The translations under genes and the position numbers were made by a program. A stretch of DNA of 50,299 bases from Tenacibaculum sp. L6 (GTDB taxonomy: Bacteria > Bacteroidota > Bacteroidia > Flavobacteriales > Flavobacteriaceae). Location: contig NZ_JAPEHZ010000014.1 of the NCBI RefSeq assembly GCF_028823685.1, positions 1-50,299 on the forward strand, in the 5' to 3' direction. Below, piece after piece: positions 1 to 9,153 of this stretch. Position 1 is the first letter of the stretch, and every line of letters starts with the position of its first letter. The notes below the pieces were generated by a model. The model did not search any database. It saw only the letters and a list, made by a program, of their open reading frames with translations, and was not told the origin of the DNA.

Positions 1-474
1 AGCTTATCTATTGAGAAATTATATGAGTCTCGTTACGAAGCTTATGAAACAGGAGAAGTATTAGAGTACGATTCAAATAAAAATCCAAGTAAGGTTTTAT
101 TTAGACAAGAAGTTTACGATTGGGAAACAGATACTTATAGTATTGAAAATTATATTGCAGAAATGTTTTATGACGAAAATCCAAACATGTATTTTTCAAC
201 TTTAGAAGCAGCAGGAATTATTGATATTTTAGATGGAGTTGATATAAACTTTGGTGTAAACCCACAAGCGGCAGAAATAGTTAAGGCAAGGGCTTTATTT
301 CCTGTAAACAACTTAACAAAAGTGATTTACAAAGATGCTGATGACAATATCAAAGGAACATTAACTATTGATTATACTTATGATGAAGATGGTTATCCAG
401 TAAAAGGTTCAGGTTTAGTAGTTGGAGAAGATGAGTCAGTTAAAGCTGAAGTAAACTATAGTTATGATGAGTAG
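1..474 (+). CDS. 3' end of an uncharacterised protein
   Basis: An open frame runs from the first base of the window to a TAG stop, giving 157 residues, so the true start lies outside. The visible part is acidic and hydrophilic, with no membrane segment. It ends in short beta-like stretches around TIDYTYDEDGYPVKGSGLV, which look like the tail of a secreted or surface lipoprotein of Bacteroidota. I do not recognise the family. An internal ATG at 163 exists, but the frame is open and similarly composed upstream of it, so it is unlikely to be the start. A strong terminator follows 20 bases after the stop. Confidence 0.75.
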   Translation, partial: SLSIEKLYESRYEAYETGEVLEYDSNKNPSKVLFRQEVYDWETDTYSIENYIAEMFYDENPNMYFSTLEAAGIIDILDGVDINFGVNPQAAEIVKARALFPVNNLTKVIYKDADDNIKGTLTIDYTYDEDGYPVKGSGLVVGEDESVKAEVNYSYDE

Positions 475-493
475 GTTTACACTATGATTTTAT

Positions 494-527
494 AAAAAAA
501 AACCTCGACATTGTCGAGGTTTTTTTA
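494..527. terminator. Bidirectional hairpin terminator
   Basis: The 10-base arms AACCTCGACA and TGTCGAGGTT (501-510 and 512-521) form a near loopless palindrome. It has an A-run on the left and a T-run on the right, so it can end transcription of both convergent genes, the unknown gene on plus and sppA on minus. Confidence 0.85.
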
Positions 528-530
528 TGA

Positions 531-2295
531 TTATTTTATTTGAAATATAAAAGGGATTCTGGCTTGAATTCCTTCTAGGTTTTTCATTTTATGAATGTTG
601 TTGTATAGCTGATAGTTTTCATCACCCATTGTTTCTTTTAAGATTTCTTCTTTAGAAGCTTTCATAAAAGGATTCATTTGTAAAGCATCCTTTAAATCAG
701 TTTTGTAGTGAGGATAGTTACGAACTCTATAGTTTTCAACTTCAGCTAATTCAGCAGCTACTTTAATAGCGTCTTCTAACCCTCCTAATTGATCAACTAA
801 ACCTTTTTCAATAGCTTCTTTACCTGTCCAAACTCTACCTTGTGCAATTTCGTTTACTTGCTCAAAAGTCATATTACGTCCTGTAGAAACACGATTAACA
901 AAAGTAGTGTAGATTTGCTCAACTCCTTCTTTGGTAACATCATAGAACTTCTGATTCATCGGCTCAAAAACACTGTAAGAAGCACTATTGTTAGTAGATA
1001 CTTGTTCCGCATTGATGCCAATATTGTCGGCAAACTGACTAAAATTTGGAATCGCACCAAAAACACCAATTGATCCTGTAATGGTTGTTGGTTCAGCGAT
1101 AATTTTATCAGCATTACAAGCAATATAATAACCACCTGAAGCAGCTAAGTTACCCATAGAAACGACTAGAGGTTTTAGGTTTTTCTTTCTTAGTTAATTC
1201 TAGCTCACGCCAAATTAATTCAGAAGCTAAAGCACTACCACCAGGAGAATTTACGCGAAGAACGATAGCTTTTACATTATCATCTTTTCTAGCTTTTTTA
1301 ATCGCTTTATTAATAATTCCTTGTCCGATATAATGCTCGTTTCCTTCTCCATACACAATATCACCTTGTGCATAAATCACAGCAATTTTATCTTTAGCAG
1401 TAGAAGAAATTCTTCCTTTTCCTGAGTTGATGTAATCTTCGATAGAAATAGTATTCACTTTTTCATCAGAACCTCCTGCTAGTTTTTCTTGGTATTCATC
1501 TTCATAGATAGAAGCATCAATAAGTTTGTTTTTTAAAGCTATTTCAGCATTTCTTCCGTTAGAATTATCAGCAATGTTATTTAATTCTTCAATTGAAATG
1601 TTTCTGCTATTACTAATATCTTCAGTGATTTCTGACCAAATTGATTTTAAGAAAGAGGTAGTTTGCTCGCGATTTGCATCACTCATTTTATTTTCTAAAA
1701 ATGGTTCAACCGCACTTTTATATTTACCGTGACGAACTACTTCCATTTTAATACCGTATTTATCTTCGAAATCTTTGAAGTATAAAATTTCAGTTGATAA
1801 ACCTCTAAAATCGATAGCCCCAACTGGGTTTAAGAATAAACTATCGGCAACAGAGCTTAAGTAATAATTTTTTTGAGTATAAATGTCGTTGTATGCATAT
1901 ATGAATTTACCACTCTCTTTAAACTCTTCTAATTTATTTCTAATGGCTTGCGTTTGTGCAATACCAGCATTTACAAAGGTTGTTTTTATACTAATTCCTT
2001 TAATTTTATCATCTGTCTTAGCATTTTCAATAGCATTAATGATTGTATTTAAGCTACTTTTCTTCTTTTTATTACTGTATTTAGCTAATATTTTTTCAAA
2101 AGGATCGTTTGAATCAGGAGAATAATCCTTAATAGGGTTAGATAAGTCTAACTCTAAAACTGAATTTTCTTTAACAAGAATCTCTTCTTCAGAACCACCA
2201 ACAATAGTAGCGATAGCAAAAAAGAAAACAAATAGTAAAAAAAGGGCAATAAAAAAGCCAAGAACCGAGGCTAATAGATTTCTTAAAAATTTCAT
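531..2295 (-). pseudogene. sppA: Signal peptide peptidase SppA (67K type), one frameshift
   Basis: SppA is a membrane-bound serine/lysine protease that degrades leftover signal peptides. The N-terminal frame (2295 down to about 1173) has a transmembrane anchor at residues 10-32 and the Lys motif GKYKSAVEPF (Lys193). The C-terminal frame, reading from about 1176, carries the Ser motif SMGNLAASGGYYIA (Ser about 386). The two halves are in different frames. Dropping one base from the run TTTT at 1173-1176 (AAAA on the coding strand) restores KPKPLVVSMGNLAASGG and a 587-residue protein, the usual family length. A homopolymer sequencing error is the likely cause; if real, the N-terminal product ends just before the Ser motif and would be inactive. 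The gene lies 63 bases downstream of a small lipoprotein gene on the same strand. Confidence 0.9.
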
Positions 2296-2358
2296 GTTAT
2301 TGGGTTGATTTTTTGAGCAAATATACAGTTTTTACAAAGATGCTTTTTTGAGTAAAAA

Positions 2359-2790
2359 TCACCTATTAAATCGAGTTGATCCAGCTCCTAAACTCATCTT
2401 GTATTTACGTTGAGCAAACTCAAAATAATTGAATAATTTGTAGTTTACTTCATAGCCATAATCAATATGCGGACTGTAATCAATCACATTTTCATAAATA
2501 TTAGAATTGAATTGCAATGGATTTTGTGCTCGGTAATTCCATGTAATAACATACAAACGATTTTTATTTTCTAAATACGTTTGCGAATAATAACCATCTG
2601 GTTTGGCTATACTGTTTAAATAAGTAGTAAAACCAGGGTCTATGATAATAATTTCATATTCTAAACTGTCATTGGCAATAACAACAGGTTCTTCATTAGT
2701 ATTTGAAGTGTTCTTTAAAGGAGAAGAGCCACAAGCCCACAGCATAATTCCTATAATACAGAGAGCTAAAATATGTTGTAGTGTTTTCAT
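2359..2790 (-). CDS. Small lipoprotein, DUF6146-like
   Basis: The 143-residue product has a signal peptide ending in a lipobox-like LWAC, so the mature protein should start at a lipidated Cys and sit in the outer or inner membrane. The remainder contains YEIIIIDPGFTTYL and YYSQTYLENKNRLYVITWN, which I associate with the DUF6146 family of flavobacterial lipoproteins, from memory only. Function is unknown. I chose the ATG at 2790; a TTG two codons upstream is possible. It is upstream of sppA on the same strand and may be cotranscribed with it. Confidence 0.8.
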   Translation of the reverse strand: MKTLQHILALCIIGIMLWACGSSPLKNTSNTNEEPVVIANDSLEYEIIIIDPGFTTYLNSIAKPDGYYSQTYLENKNRLYVITWNYRAQNPLQFNSNIYENVIDYSPHIDYGYEVNYKLFNYFEFAQRKYKMSLGAGSTRFNR

Positions 2791-2891
2791 AATCAATATG
2801 AGTTTGTTAACTATAAAATTGCAAAAAATATTCCGAAATTCATTGATTTTTAACTTGTTTAACAGTAATTTTCAGCAGTAAATAAAAGATC

Positions 2892-3452
2892 ATGAAGCAA
2901 AGATGTTTTTGGGTAGGAAATGACCCTTTGTATATAGAATACCACGATACAGAATGGGGAGTTCCTGTTTATGATGATGATAAATTGTTTGAGTTTTTAA
3001 TTTTAGAAACCTTTCAAGCAGGATTGAGTTGGATAACTATTCTTAAAAAAAGAGAAAATTTTAGAAAAGCGTTAGACGATTTTAATTATCAGAAAATTGC
3101 AAAATATGGTGAAGAAAAGTATGAAGAGCTGTTACAAAATGAAGGAATTATTAGAAATAAGTTAAAGATAAAAGCTACAATTACCAACGCTCAATTATTT
3201 ATGAAAGTGCAAGAAGAGTTTGGAACATTTTCTAAATATATTTGGAGTTTTGTTGATGGAGAGCCCATAAAAAATTCATTTGAAAAAAGAGAAGAAGTAC
3301 CGGCAACAACAGCGCTTTCTGATGCAATTTCAAAAGATTTAAAAAAGCGTGGATTTAAATTTGTAGGATCCACAGTAATTTATGCTCATATGCAGGCTAC
3401 GGGGATGGTAAACGACCATACAACAGACTGTTTCCGATACCATGAAGTTTAA
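2892..3452 (+). CDS. tag: DNA-3-methyladenine glycosylase I
   Basis: Tag removes 3-methyladenine from alkylated DNA and starts base excision repair. The 186-residue protein follows the Escherichia coli enzyme closely: RCFWVGNDPLYIEYHDTEWG at the N-terminus, ETFQAGLSWITILKKRENF with the catalytic-region Glu39, and KKRGFKFVGSTVIYAHMQA near the end. The zinc snap is present as Cys5 and His18 near the start and His and Cys in NDHTTDC near the C-terminus. Length is normal. It stands alone between a divergent lipoprotein gene and the peptidase gene 48 bases downstream. Confidence 0.95.
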   Translation: MKQRCFWVGNDPLYIEYHDTEWGVPVYDDDKLFEFLILETFQAGLSWITILKKRENFRKALDDFNYQKIAKYGEEKYEELLQNEGIIRNKLKIKATITNAQLFMKVQEEFGTFSKYIWSFVDGEPIKNSFEKREEVPATTALSDAISKDLKKRGFKFVGSTVIYAHMQATGMVNDHTTDCFRYHEV

Positions 3453-3500
3453 ATTTCGTAATTTTATCCTTCCAAAAAAATAAACTAAATATTATTATAA

Positions 3501-5534
3501 ATGAAACTAAAACAAATGCTTTGTGCAGTTGTTGCAGCTGGAGTATTAACTTCATGCGGAACAGAAGCCAAAAAAGAGCCTAAAGTAGCTGAAAAAAAAG
3601 CAAAAGAGTTTGAATATGTTGTTGAGCAATTTGCTGATATAAAAGTGTTACGTTATCAGATTCCTGGTTTTGATGAGTTAACACTAAAAGAAAAAAAGTT
3701 AGTGTATTATTTAACGCAAGCTGGTTTGTCTGGTCGTGATATTATGTGGGATCAAAACTATCGTCATAATCTTGAAATTAGAGCAGCTTTAGAAAATATC
3801 AACAATAACTTTAAAGGTGATAAAGAGAGTGAAGAGTTTAAAGCATTTACAACGTACTTAAAACGTGTATGGTTTTCAAACGGAATTCACCACCACTATT
3901 CTAACGATAAGTTAAAACCTGAATTTTCTAAAGAATATTTTGAATCGTTATTAAAAGAAACTAACACTGAGTTATCTGTAGAAGCTTTTGAGGTTATTTT
4001 TAACGATAAAGATGCTAAAAAAGTAAACAAAAAAGCAGGAGTTGATCACGTATTGGCATCTGCAGTAAATTTCTACGGACCAGATATCACAAGTAAAGAT
4101 GTAGAAGATTTTTATGCTAAAGCGGATAAAGGGCCAAAAGATCAACCAATTGAAGCAGGATTAAACTCGAAATTAGTTCGTGAAGACGGAAAACTAGTTG
4201 AAAAAGTATGGAAGTCTGGTGGAATGTACGGTCAAGCAATCGATAAAATTATTTATTGGTTAGAAAAAGCTAAAGAAGTAGCAGAAAACGAAAAACAAGC
4301 AAAAACCTTAGAGTTGTTAATCGAATACTATAAAACAGGAGATTTACATACTTGGGATGAGTATGCTATTGCTTGGGTTGAATCTACCGAAGGAAATATT
4401 GATTGGATTAATGGTTTTATTGAAGTGTATAACGATCCTAAAGGGTACAGAGGTTCGTACGAAAACATCGTACAAATCAAAGACTTTGATATGTCTAAAA
4501 AGATGAAGGTATTATCAGACAATGCACAATGGTTTGAGGATAATGCTCCGTTAGATCCAGCACATAAAAAAGAAAACGTAGTTGGGGTTTCTTACAAAAC
4601 TGTAAACGTTGCAGGTGAGGCAGGAGATGCTTCTCCAAGTACACCTATCGGGGTGAATTTACCAAACAACAACTGGATTCGTCAACAACACGGTTCTAAA
4701 TCGGTATCGTTAGGAAATATTATTGGTTCGTATAATAATGCTGGAGGAACAGGGCGTTTAAAAGAGTTTGCTAACGATCAAGAAGAAATCGACTTAGAAA
4801 TTAAGTATGGTAAGTTAGCTGATAAATTACACACAGCATTACATGAGGTAATCGGACATGCTTCAGGTGTAATTAATGACGGAGTTGGTCAACCAAAAGA
4901 GACGTTAAAGAATTATGCTTCTACTATGGAAGAAGGTAGAGCGGATTTAGTAGGATTGTACTATTTAATGGATCCTAAATTACAAGAATTAGGATTGGTT
5001 GATAATTGGCAAGAAATGGGTAAAGCTGCCTACGATGGGTACATTAGAAACGGATTAATGACGCAGTTAATCAGAATCAATTTAGGAGATGATATTGAAG
5101 AAGATCACATGGTAAATCGCCAATGGGTATCAGCTTGGGCTTTTGAACAAGGAGCGAAAGATAATGTAATTGAAAAAGTTACTAGAGACGGTAAGACATA
5201 TTATAACATCAATGATTATGATAAGCTTCGCGAAATTTTCGGACGTTTATTAAAAGAAACGCAAAGAATTAAATCCGAAGGAGATTTTGAAGCGGCAAAA
5301 GCATTAGTAGAAGGCTATGGAGTAAAAGTAGATCAAGAAATTCATAAAGAAGTTTTAGATCGTAACGCACAATTTACATCAGCTCCTTATAACGGATTTG
5401 TAAATCCAGTATTAGAACCAGTAATGGATGCTGAAGGAAATATTACCGATATTAATATCACGCAACCAGAAACATTTGAAGAGCAAATGAATTTTTACAC
5501 TAAAAACTATAATTTCTTACCGACAAAAAATTAA
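3501..5534 (+). CDS. Dipeptidyl-peptidase III-like zinc metallopeptidase (M49), lipoprotein
   Basis: M49 peptidases release dipeptides from the N-terminus of oligopeptides. The 677-residue product begins with a lipoprotein signal (lipobox LTSC, Cys19), so unlike eukaryotic DPP III it should be membrane-attached and exported. The zinc motif HEVIGH lies at residues 448-453, and the second motif MEEGRADL at about 476-483 supplies the Glu ligand. The six-residue HExxGH form is the hallmark of M49. Length matches the roughly 675-residue Bacteroides enzyme. It is followed by a strong terminator and is probably monocistronic. The likely role is using peptides imported to or generated in the periplasm. 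Confidence 0.9.
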   Translation: MKLKQMLCAVVAAGVLTSCGTEAKKEPKVAEKKAKEFEYVVEQFADIKVLRYQIPGFDELTLKEKKLVYYLTQAGLSGRDIMWDQNYRHNLEIRAALENINNNFKGDKESEEFKAFTTYLKRVWFSNGIHHHYSNDKLKPEFSKEYFESLLKETNTELSVEAFEVIFNDKDAKKVNKKAGVDHVLASAVNFYGPDITSKDVEDFYAKADKGPKDQPIEAGLNSKLVREDGKLVEKVWKSGGMYGQAIDKIIYWLEKAKEVAENEKQAKTLELLIEYYKTGDLHTWDEYAIAWVESTEGNIDWINGFIEVYNDPKGYRGSYENIVQIKDFDMSKKMKVLSDNAQWFEDNAPLDPAHKKENVVGVSYKTVNVAGEAGDASPSTPIGVNLPNNNWIRQQHGSKSVSLGNIIGSYNNAGGTGRLKEFANDQEEIDLEIKYGKLADKLHTALHEVIGHASGVINDGVGQPKETLKNYASTMEEGRADLVGLYYLMDPKLQELGLVDNWQEMGKAAYDGYIRNGLMTQLIRINLGDDIEEDHMVNRQWVSAWAFEQGAKDNVIEKVTRDGKTYYNINDYDKLREIFGRLLKETQRIKSEGDFEAAKALVEGYGVKVDQEIHKEVLDRNAQFTSAPYNGFVNPVLEPVMDAEGNITDINITQPETFEEQMNFYTKNYNFLPTKN

Positions 5535-5555
5535 GAAGTTAAAAGCTAAATAATA

Positions 5556-5588
5556 AAAACCGATTCTGAAAAGAATCGGTTTTTTATT
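5556..5588. terminator. Hairpin terminator after the M49 peptidase
   Basis: The arms AACCGATTCT and AGAATCGGTT (5558-5567 and 5572-5581) enclose a GAAA loop, followed by a T-run and preceded by an A-run. It can serve both the plus-strand peptidase gene and the converging minus-strand small membrane protein gene. Confidence 0.9.
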
Positions 5589-5614
5589 TTATAATGGAGC
5601 CTTAAAAGGTTGTG

Positions 5615-5827
5615 TTATTTTGTTAATAGTTTAGATAAAAACAATAGTGCAATTACTACTGCTATTCCTATAGCCACGTACAAAGCTCCGTTCTGGTAGT
5701 GCTTTTTGTTGTTTTTAGCATCTTTTTTGTAGCTGAAATACATCAAAACGATAAAAGCTATTACAAATAAACTAGCAAAAATGATTCTGCCTGTAGTAAA
5801 CATTTTAGCAGCAATAAGTATAAACAT
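5615..5827 (-). CDS. Small two-helix membrane protein
   Basis: The 70-residue protein has two hydrophobic segments, around residues 14-32 and 49-66, separated by a short basic loop SYKKDAKNNKKHYQNG. The family is not recognised. An alternative start at Met9 would leave both helices intact. The positive loop suggests that it faces the cytoplasm, with both ends outside, by the positive-inside rule. Codon use looks like that of its neighbours. Confidence 0.7.
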   Translation of the reverse strand: MFILIAAKMFTTGRIIFASLFVIAFIVLMYFSYKKDAKNNKKHYQNGALYVAIGIAVVIALLFLSKLLTK

Positions 5828-5866
5828 AAAATTGTATTTTTAGCAAAGTTAAAGAATGATTTTAGA

Positions 5867-5935
5867 ATGAAAAAAACTAAAACAGCAATTATTTTTGCTG
5901 CTAGTTCAGGTGTAAGAAAAAGCACCATAAACTAA
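5867..5935 (+). CDS. Possible 22-residue peptide or gene remnant
   Basis: An ATG opens a 22-codon frame, MKKTKTAIIFAASSGVRKST followed by Ile, Asn and a stop. It ends 21 bases before the MazG-like gene. The segment IIFAASSGVRKST resembles a degenerate Walker A loop as in guanylate kinases, with Arg where Gly is expected. It may be a leader peptide, a decayed remnant or chance. Evidence is weak. Confidence 0.2.
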   Translation: MKKTKTAIIFAASSGVRKSTIN

Positions 5936-5956
5936 TATAAAAACAGATTAATTACA

Positions 5957-6343
5957 ATGAAGAAAAGAATAGCAGCAGTACACGAATTTCATACCGCTTT
6001 CGGATTAGGAATTAACAACGAACCAACGGCAAACATTAGCGAGGAACGAAACCTACTTCGTTACAATTTAATGAAAGAAGAGAATGAAGAATACCTAGAA
6101 GCAGCGCAGAATAACGATTTGGTTGAGGTTGCTGATGCCTTAGGAGACATGCTGTATATTTTATGCGGAACTATTATCGAACACGGAATGCAACACAAAA
6201 TTGAAGAAGTGTTTAATGAGATTCAACGAAGTAATATGAGTAAGTTAGGAGAAGATGGAAAGCCAATTTATCGTGAAGATGGCAAGGTGCTTAAAGGACC
6301 AAATTACTTCAAACCAAAGATTAAAGAAATTTTAGATAAATAA
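5957..6343 (+). CDS. MazG-like / HisE-superfamily nucleotide pyrophosphohydrolase
   Basis: All-alpha NTP pyrophosphohydrolases hydrolyse (d)NTPs or phosphoribosyl-ATP to monophosphates plus pyrophosphate, using magnesium held by an ExxE...ExxD set. The 128-residue product has MKEENEEYLEAAQNN (EENEE) followed by VEVADALGDMLYILCG (ExxDxxxD), which matches this arrangement. Most of the N-terminal half forms the predicted helices. The C-terminal part contains SNMSKLGEDGKPIYREDGK, as seen in phage and bacterial phosphoribosyl-ATP pyrophosphohydrolase-like proteins. The substrate cannot be told from sequence. The gene is followed directly by a terminator. A second MazG-type gene lies at 23409. Confidence 0.85.
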   Translation: MKKRIAAVHEFHTAFGLGINNEPTANISEERNLLRYNLMKEENEEYLEAAQNNDLVEVADALGDMLYILCGTIIEHGMQHKIEEVFNEIQRSNMSKLGEDGKPIYREDGKVLKGPNYFKPKIKEILDK

Positions 6344-6373
6344 AAAAGCTCCTCTTTTGAGGAGCTTTTTTTA
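6344..6373. terminator. Hairpin terminator
   Basis: The arms AAAAGCTCCTC and GAGGAGCTTTT enclose a TTT loop, with A-rich left and T-rich right flanks. It lies between the converging MazG-like gene and the thioredoxin-like gene and can act for both. Confidence 0.9.
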
Positions 6374-6388
6374 ATTTTGTTCCCTATG

Positions 6389-7405
6389 TTATTTACCCAT
6401 AATTCGTTCTAATTCTGATGTTAAGGTTTTAACATTGTTAACCATTTTAATGATAACACCGTTAGAGTCTACAATTAAATGTGTAGGGTATTGCTTAACT
6501 TTTAGTTTTTTAGCCATGTAATCCTTTTGCTCAGGAATAGTAGGGTATTTAAACTCTTTAGTTTCTAAAAACTCAACTAATTCGTCTTTTTTATCAAAAG
6601 CTAAACTAACAAATTCAATTTTTTCATCTTTGTATTTGTCTACTAACTCATTTAATTCTGGGAATTCTTCTACACACACTTTACAAGTAATAAACCAACA
6701 TTTAATAACTAATAACTTTCCTTTTGTGTCAGCTTTGTTATGTGCTTTTCCCGTTAAATCAACAAAATTATAATCTGGAAGTTTTTTTCCTTCCATTTTA
6801 AAATATTGATAGGCTATAGCAGCTTTACTAACAATAGATTTCTTTATTTTTTCGTCAGAAGTATCGTTGATGTTCGTAAGTTGATACTGTGTTTTTCCTT
6901 CATTTTCGTGTTTAACAGGAATGAAAGCACCAGTACGTAATAATGTTAGGAACATCCCTTTTTCAACAGCAGCTCCTTTTTCATCTAAAGGAGTATAGGT
7001 AGACATTAAATCAATATTGTCTTTTGTATAGGCTTCCCAATTATCAAAACTCTTTTGAATGTTGTTAGAGTCGTAAGAAGTTGAAGTATTTGTTTCAACT
7101 TCTACAGCTTCTCCTTCTCTCTCTTCATCATCTTCTTCTTTGTTTTCATGAGTATCCTCTTCGGGGATAGTTTCTTCAATAGAAGGGGTTTCCTCATTAA
7201 TATCCACGCTAATTTCTTGTTGCGTATCTTCAGTGTCAGTTGTTTCTTCCTCTTCAGGAAGTTGTGTTTCTTCTTGGGTGTCTACGGTTTCGTTTATAGC
7301 GAAAACAGGTTTACCCGATAGAGAGTTCGAGTAACTTTGTAAACCAAAAAAAGAAATAGCAAAACCAATTCCTATAGATAATAATGCTGGTACTATATTT
7401 CTCAT
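6389..7405 (-). CDS. Membrane-anchored TlpA/thioredoxin-family protein with a long acidic linker
   Basis: The 338-residue protein has an N-terminal membrane anchor (residues 4-23). A very acidic low-complexity stretch follows (about 40-105, rich in Glu, Asp and Thr), then a TlpA-type thioredoxin domain (about 205-338). The redox motif TCKVC places Cys241 and Cys244 at the active site, and KQYPTHLIVDSNG holds the cis-proline loop. Such proteins reduce or shuffle disulfides, or assist cytochrome maturation, in the periplasm. The acidic linker is unusual and may hold the domain away from the membrane. The partner is unknown. The gene converges on the preceding terminator. Confidence 0.85.
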   Translation of the reverse strand: MRNIVPALLSIGIGFAISFFGLQSYSNSLSGKPVFAINETVDTQEETQLPEEEETTDTEDTQQEISVDINEETPSIEETIPEEDTHENKEEDDEEREGEAVEVETNTSTSYDSNNIQKSFDNWEAYTKDNIDLMSTYTPLDEKGAAVEKGMFLTLLRTGAFIPVKHENEGKTQYQLTNINDTSDEKIKKSIVSKAAIAYQYFKMEGKKLPDYNFVDLTGKAHNKADTKGKLLVIKCWFITCKVCVEEFPELNELVDKYKDEKIEFVSLAFDKKDELVEFLETKEFKYPTIPEQKDYMAKKLKVKQYPTHLIVDSNGVIIKMVNNVKTLTSELERIMGK

Positions 7406-7471
7406 TTTATTTAGATTTTTATATTCAAAATTGAATATTATCCACTAATATAACTTTTTTTAATAAAAAAA

Positions 7472-8521
7472 CTAAATTTTCACTCTCCAGTTATGCTTGT
7501 CTTCCAGTTTGTTATATTGAATTCCTAGTAGTTTCTCTTTGAAAAAAGCAGCGTATGAATCTTCCATGTCAGGTAATTCAAAAGTTTCATCTTGATGTTT
7601 AAATCCTTTAATAGGGTTGATTACCGCAGCAGTACCAGAACCAAAAATTTCTTTCAATTCTCCTTTTCTTGCAGCTTCTTTTACCTCAGAAACTGATACT
7701 CTTCGTACTTCTACTTCAATATTATTGTCTTGAGCAAGTTGAATGATTGATTTACGGGTAACCCCATCTAAAATACGATCACTTGTTGGTGCGGTAACAA
7801 GTTTATCACCAATTCTAAAGAAAACGTTCATAGTGCCTGCTTCTTCAAGATACTCGTGTGTATTAGCATCTGTCCAAACAATTTGCTGATATCCTTCTTT
7901 ATGGGCTAAACTAGTTGGATAAAACTGTGCGGCGTAGTTACCTGCTGCTTTTGCAAATCCGACACCACCATCGGCTGAGCGACTATATTTTTCAGCAAAA
8001 AGAACGCGAACTTCTCCAGCATAGTACGATTGTGCAGGAGAACAGATGATGATGAATTTATATTCTTCAGCAGGAGAAGCAGAAATAGCTCCTTCAGAAG
8101 CAATGATAAAAGGACGGATGTATAACGAGTTTCCAAATCCTTTTTTAATCCAAGCATCGTCAATCTCTAATAACTTTTTTAGACCTTCCATAAAAACATT
8201 CTCAGGCACAGGAGGCATTGCTAAACGTTCTCCAGACTTGTTAATTCTATGAAAGTTTTCATCAGGACGAAATAAGAAAACGTCGTCATTATCATCTTTA
8301 TAAGCTTTCATTCCTTCAAAAACAGCTTGTCCGTAATGAAAAACTCTCGCCGAAGGTTCAAAAGTCATAGGTCCGTAAGGCATAATTTGAGGTGTTTTCC
8401 ACTCACCATTTTTAAAATCACAAACTAACATATGGTCAGAAAAAATACGACCAAACGCCAAATTGTTAAAATCTACTGTATCTATTTTTGATTCTTGTAT
8501 AAGCTCAATATCAATATTCAT
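7472..8521 (-). CDS. ilvE: Branched-chain amino acid aminotransferase
   Basis: This PLP enzyme transfers the amino group between glutamate and the keto acids of leucine, isoleucine and valine, the last step of their synthesis. The 349-residue protein shows FHYGQAVFEGMKAY, SLYIRPF, and GFAKAAGNYAAQF with the PLP lysine at about Lys191. It also has EEAGTMNVFF and TPTSDRILDGVTR-like motifs of the eukaryotic-type BCAT group (here TAPTSDRILDGVTRKSI). I start at the ATG at 8521. The longer in-frame start at 8557 adds 12 residues without family resemblance. The gene is divergent from the DUF4920 lipoprotein gene. Confidence 0.95.
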   Translation of the reverse strand: MNIDIELIQESKIDTVDFNNLAFGRIFSDHMLVCDFKNGEWKTPQIMPYGPMTFEPSARVFHYGQAVFEGMKAYKDDNDDVFLFRPDENFHRINKSGERLAMPPVPENVFMEGLKKLLEIDDAWIKKGFGNSLYIRPFIIASEGAISASPAEEYKFIIICSPAQSYYAGEVRVLFAEKYSRSADGGVGFAKAAGNYAAQFYPTSLAHKEGYQQIVWTDANTHEYLEEAGTMNVFFRIGDKLVTAPTSDRILDGVTRKSIIQLAQDNNIEVEVRRVSVSEVKEAARKGELKEIFGSGTAAVINPIKGFKHQDETFELPDMEDSYAAFFKEKLLGIQYNKLEDKHNWRVKI

Positions 8522-8584
8522 TGTGTTGTTGTTTTTAGAAGTGCCACGAAGATACAAAATCTAGCGGTATGTTTTAGGCGGGTA

Positions 8585-8612
8585 TTGATTGAAGAAATTA
8601 TAAGTATATTTG
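8585..8612 (+). promoter_or_regulatory. Bacteroidota-type promoter before the DUF4920 gene
   Basis: A TTG at 8585-8587 is followed after 17 bases by TATATTTG (8605-8612), matching the -7 consensus TAnnTTTG used by the Bacteroidota primary sigma factor. The start codon is 28 bases downstream, giving a short leader. Confidence 0.5.
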
Positions 8613-8640
8613 TTGATATGTTAATTTTAAAATTTTGAAA

Positions 8641-9153
8641 ATGAAACGACTATTGGTTTTTGCTGCGGTTTTAAGCATTGCGCTTAGCTCTTGTAAGGTT
8701 GAAAAGAAAGGAGAAAAATCTACTACAAATGATACTGAAGTGCAAAAAATAGAATATGCATCTTTTGGAGAAAAGATTACAGATGCTGAAGCAATTTCAG
8801 CAGATGAAATGCGAGCAAAGTTCAAAAACTTAAAGGCAGGAGATACTTTAAATGTAAAATTTACTTCAACAATAAATGAAGTATGTAAGAAAAAAGGTTG
8901 TTGGATGAAGTTAGATTTAGGAGAAGAGCAAGAATCTATGGTACGTTTTAAAGACTACGGATTTTTTATGCCGTTAAATGCAGATGCAAAAGAAGTAGTG
9001 GTAAATGGAAAAGCGTATGTAACTGAAATTTCAGTAGATGAATTACAACACTATGCAAAAGATGCTGGAAAATCAGAAGAAGAAATCGCTCAAATTACTG
9101 AACCAAAATACACCTATGCTTTTGAAGCAGATGGCGTGTTAATGAAAAAGTAA
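8641..9153 (+). CDS. DUF4920 lipoprotein
   Basis: The 170-residue product has a lipoprotein signal (SSC around Cys18-20). Its core contains INEVCKKKGCWMKLDLG and MVRFKDYGFFMPLNADA, features of the DUF4920 family. The paired Cys in VCKKKGCW may bind metal or form a disulfide; no activity is established. The start is the ATG at 8641, just downstream of a -7 box. Its stop overlaps the next start as TAATG, so translation of the two lipoproteins is probably coupled. Confidence 0.85.
   Translation: MKRLLVFAAVLSIALSSCKVEKKGEKSTTNDTEVQKIEYASFGEKITDAEAISADEMRAKFKNLKAGDTLNVKFTSTINEVCKKKGCWMKLDLGEEQESMVRFKDYGFFMPLNADAKEVVVNGKAYVTEISVDELQHYAKDAGKSEEEIAQITEPKYTYAFEADGVLMKK

Noticed and set aside
1526..1732. 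Antisense frames inside sppA and other genes
   Set aside because: Each overlaps a well-recognised gene on the other strand and shows no family resemblance.
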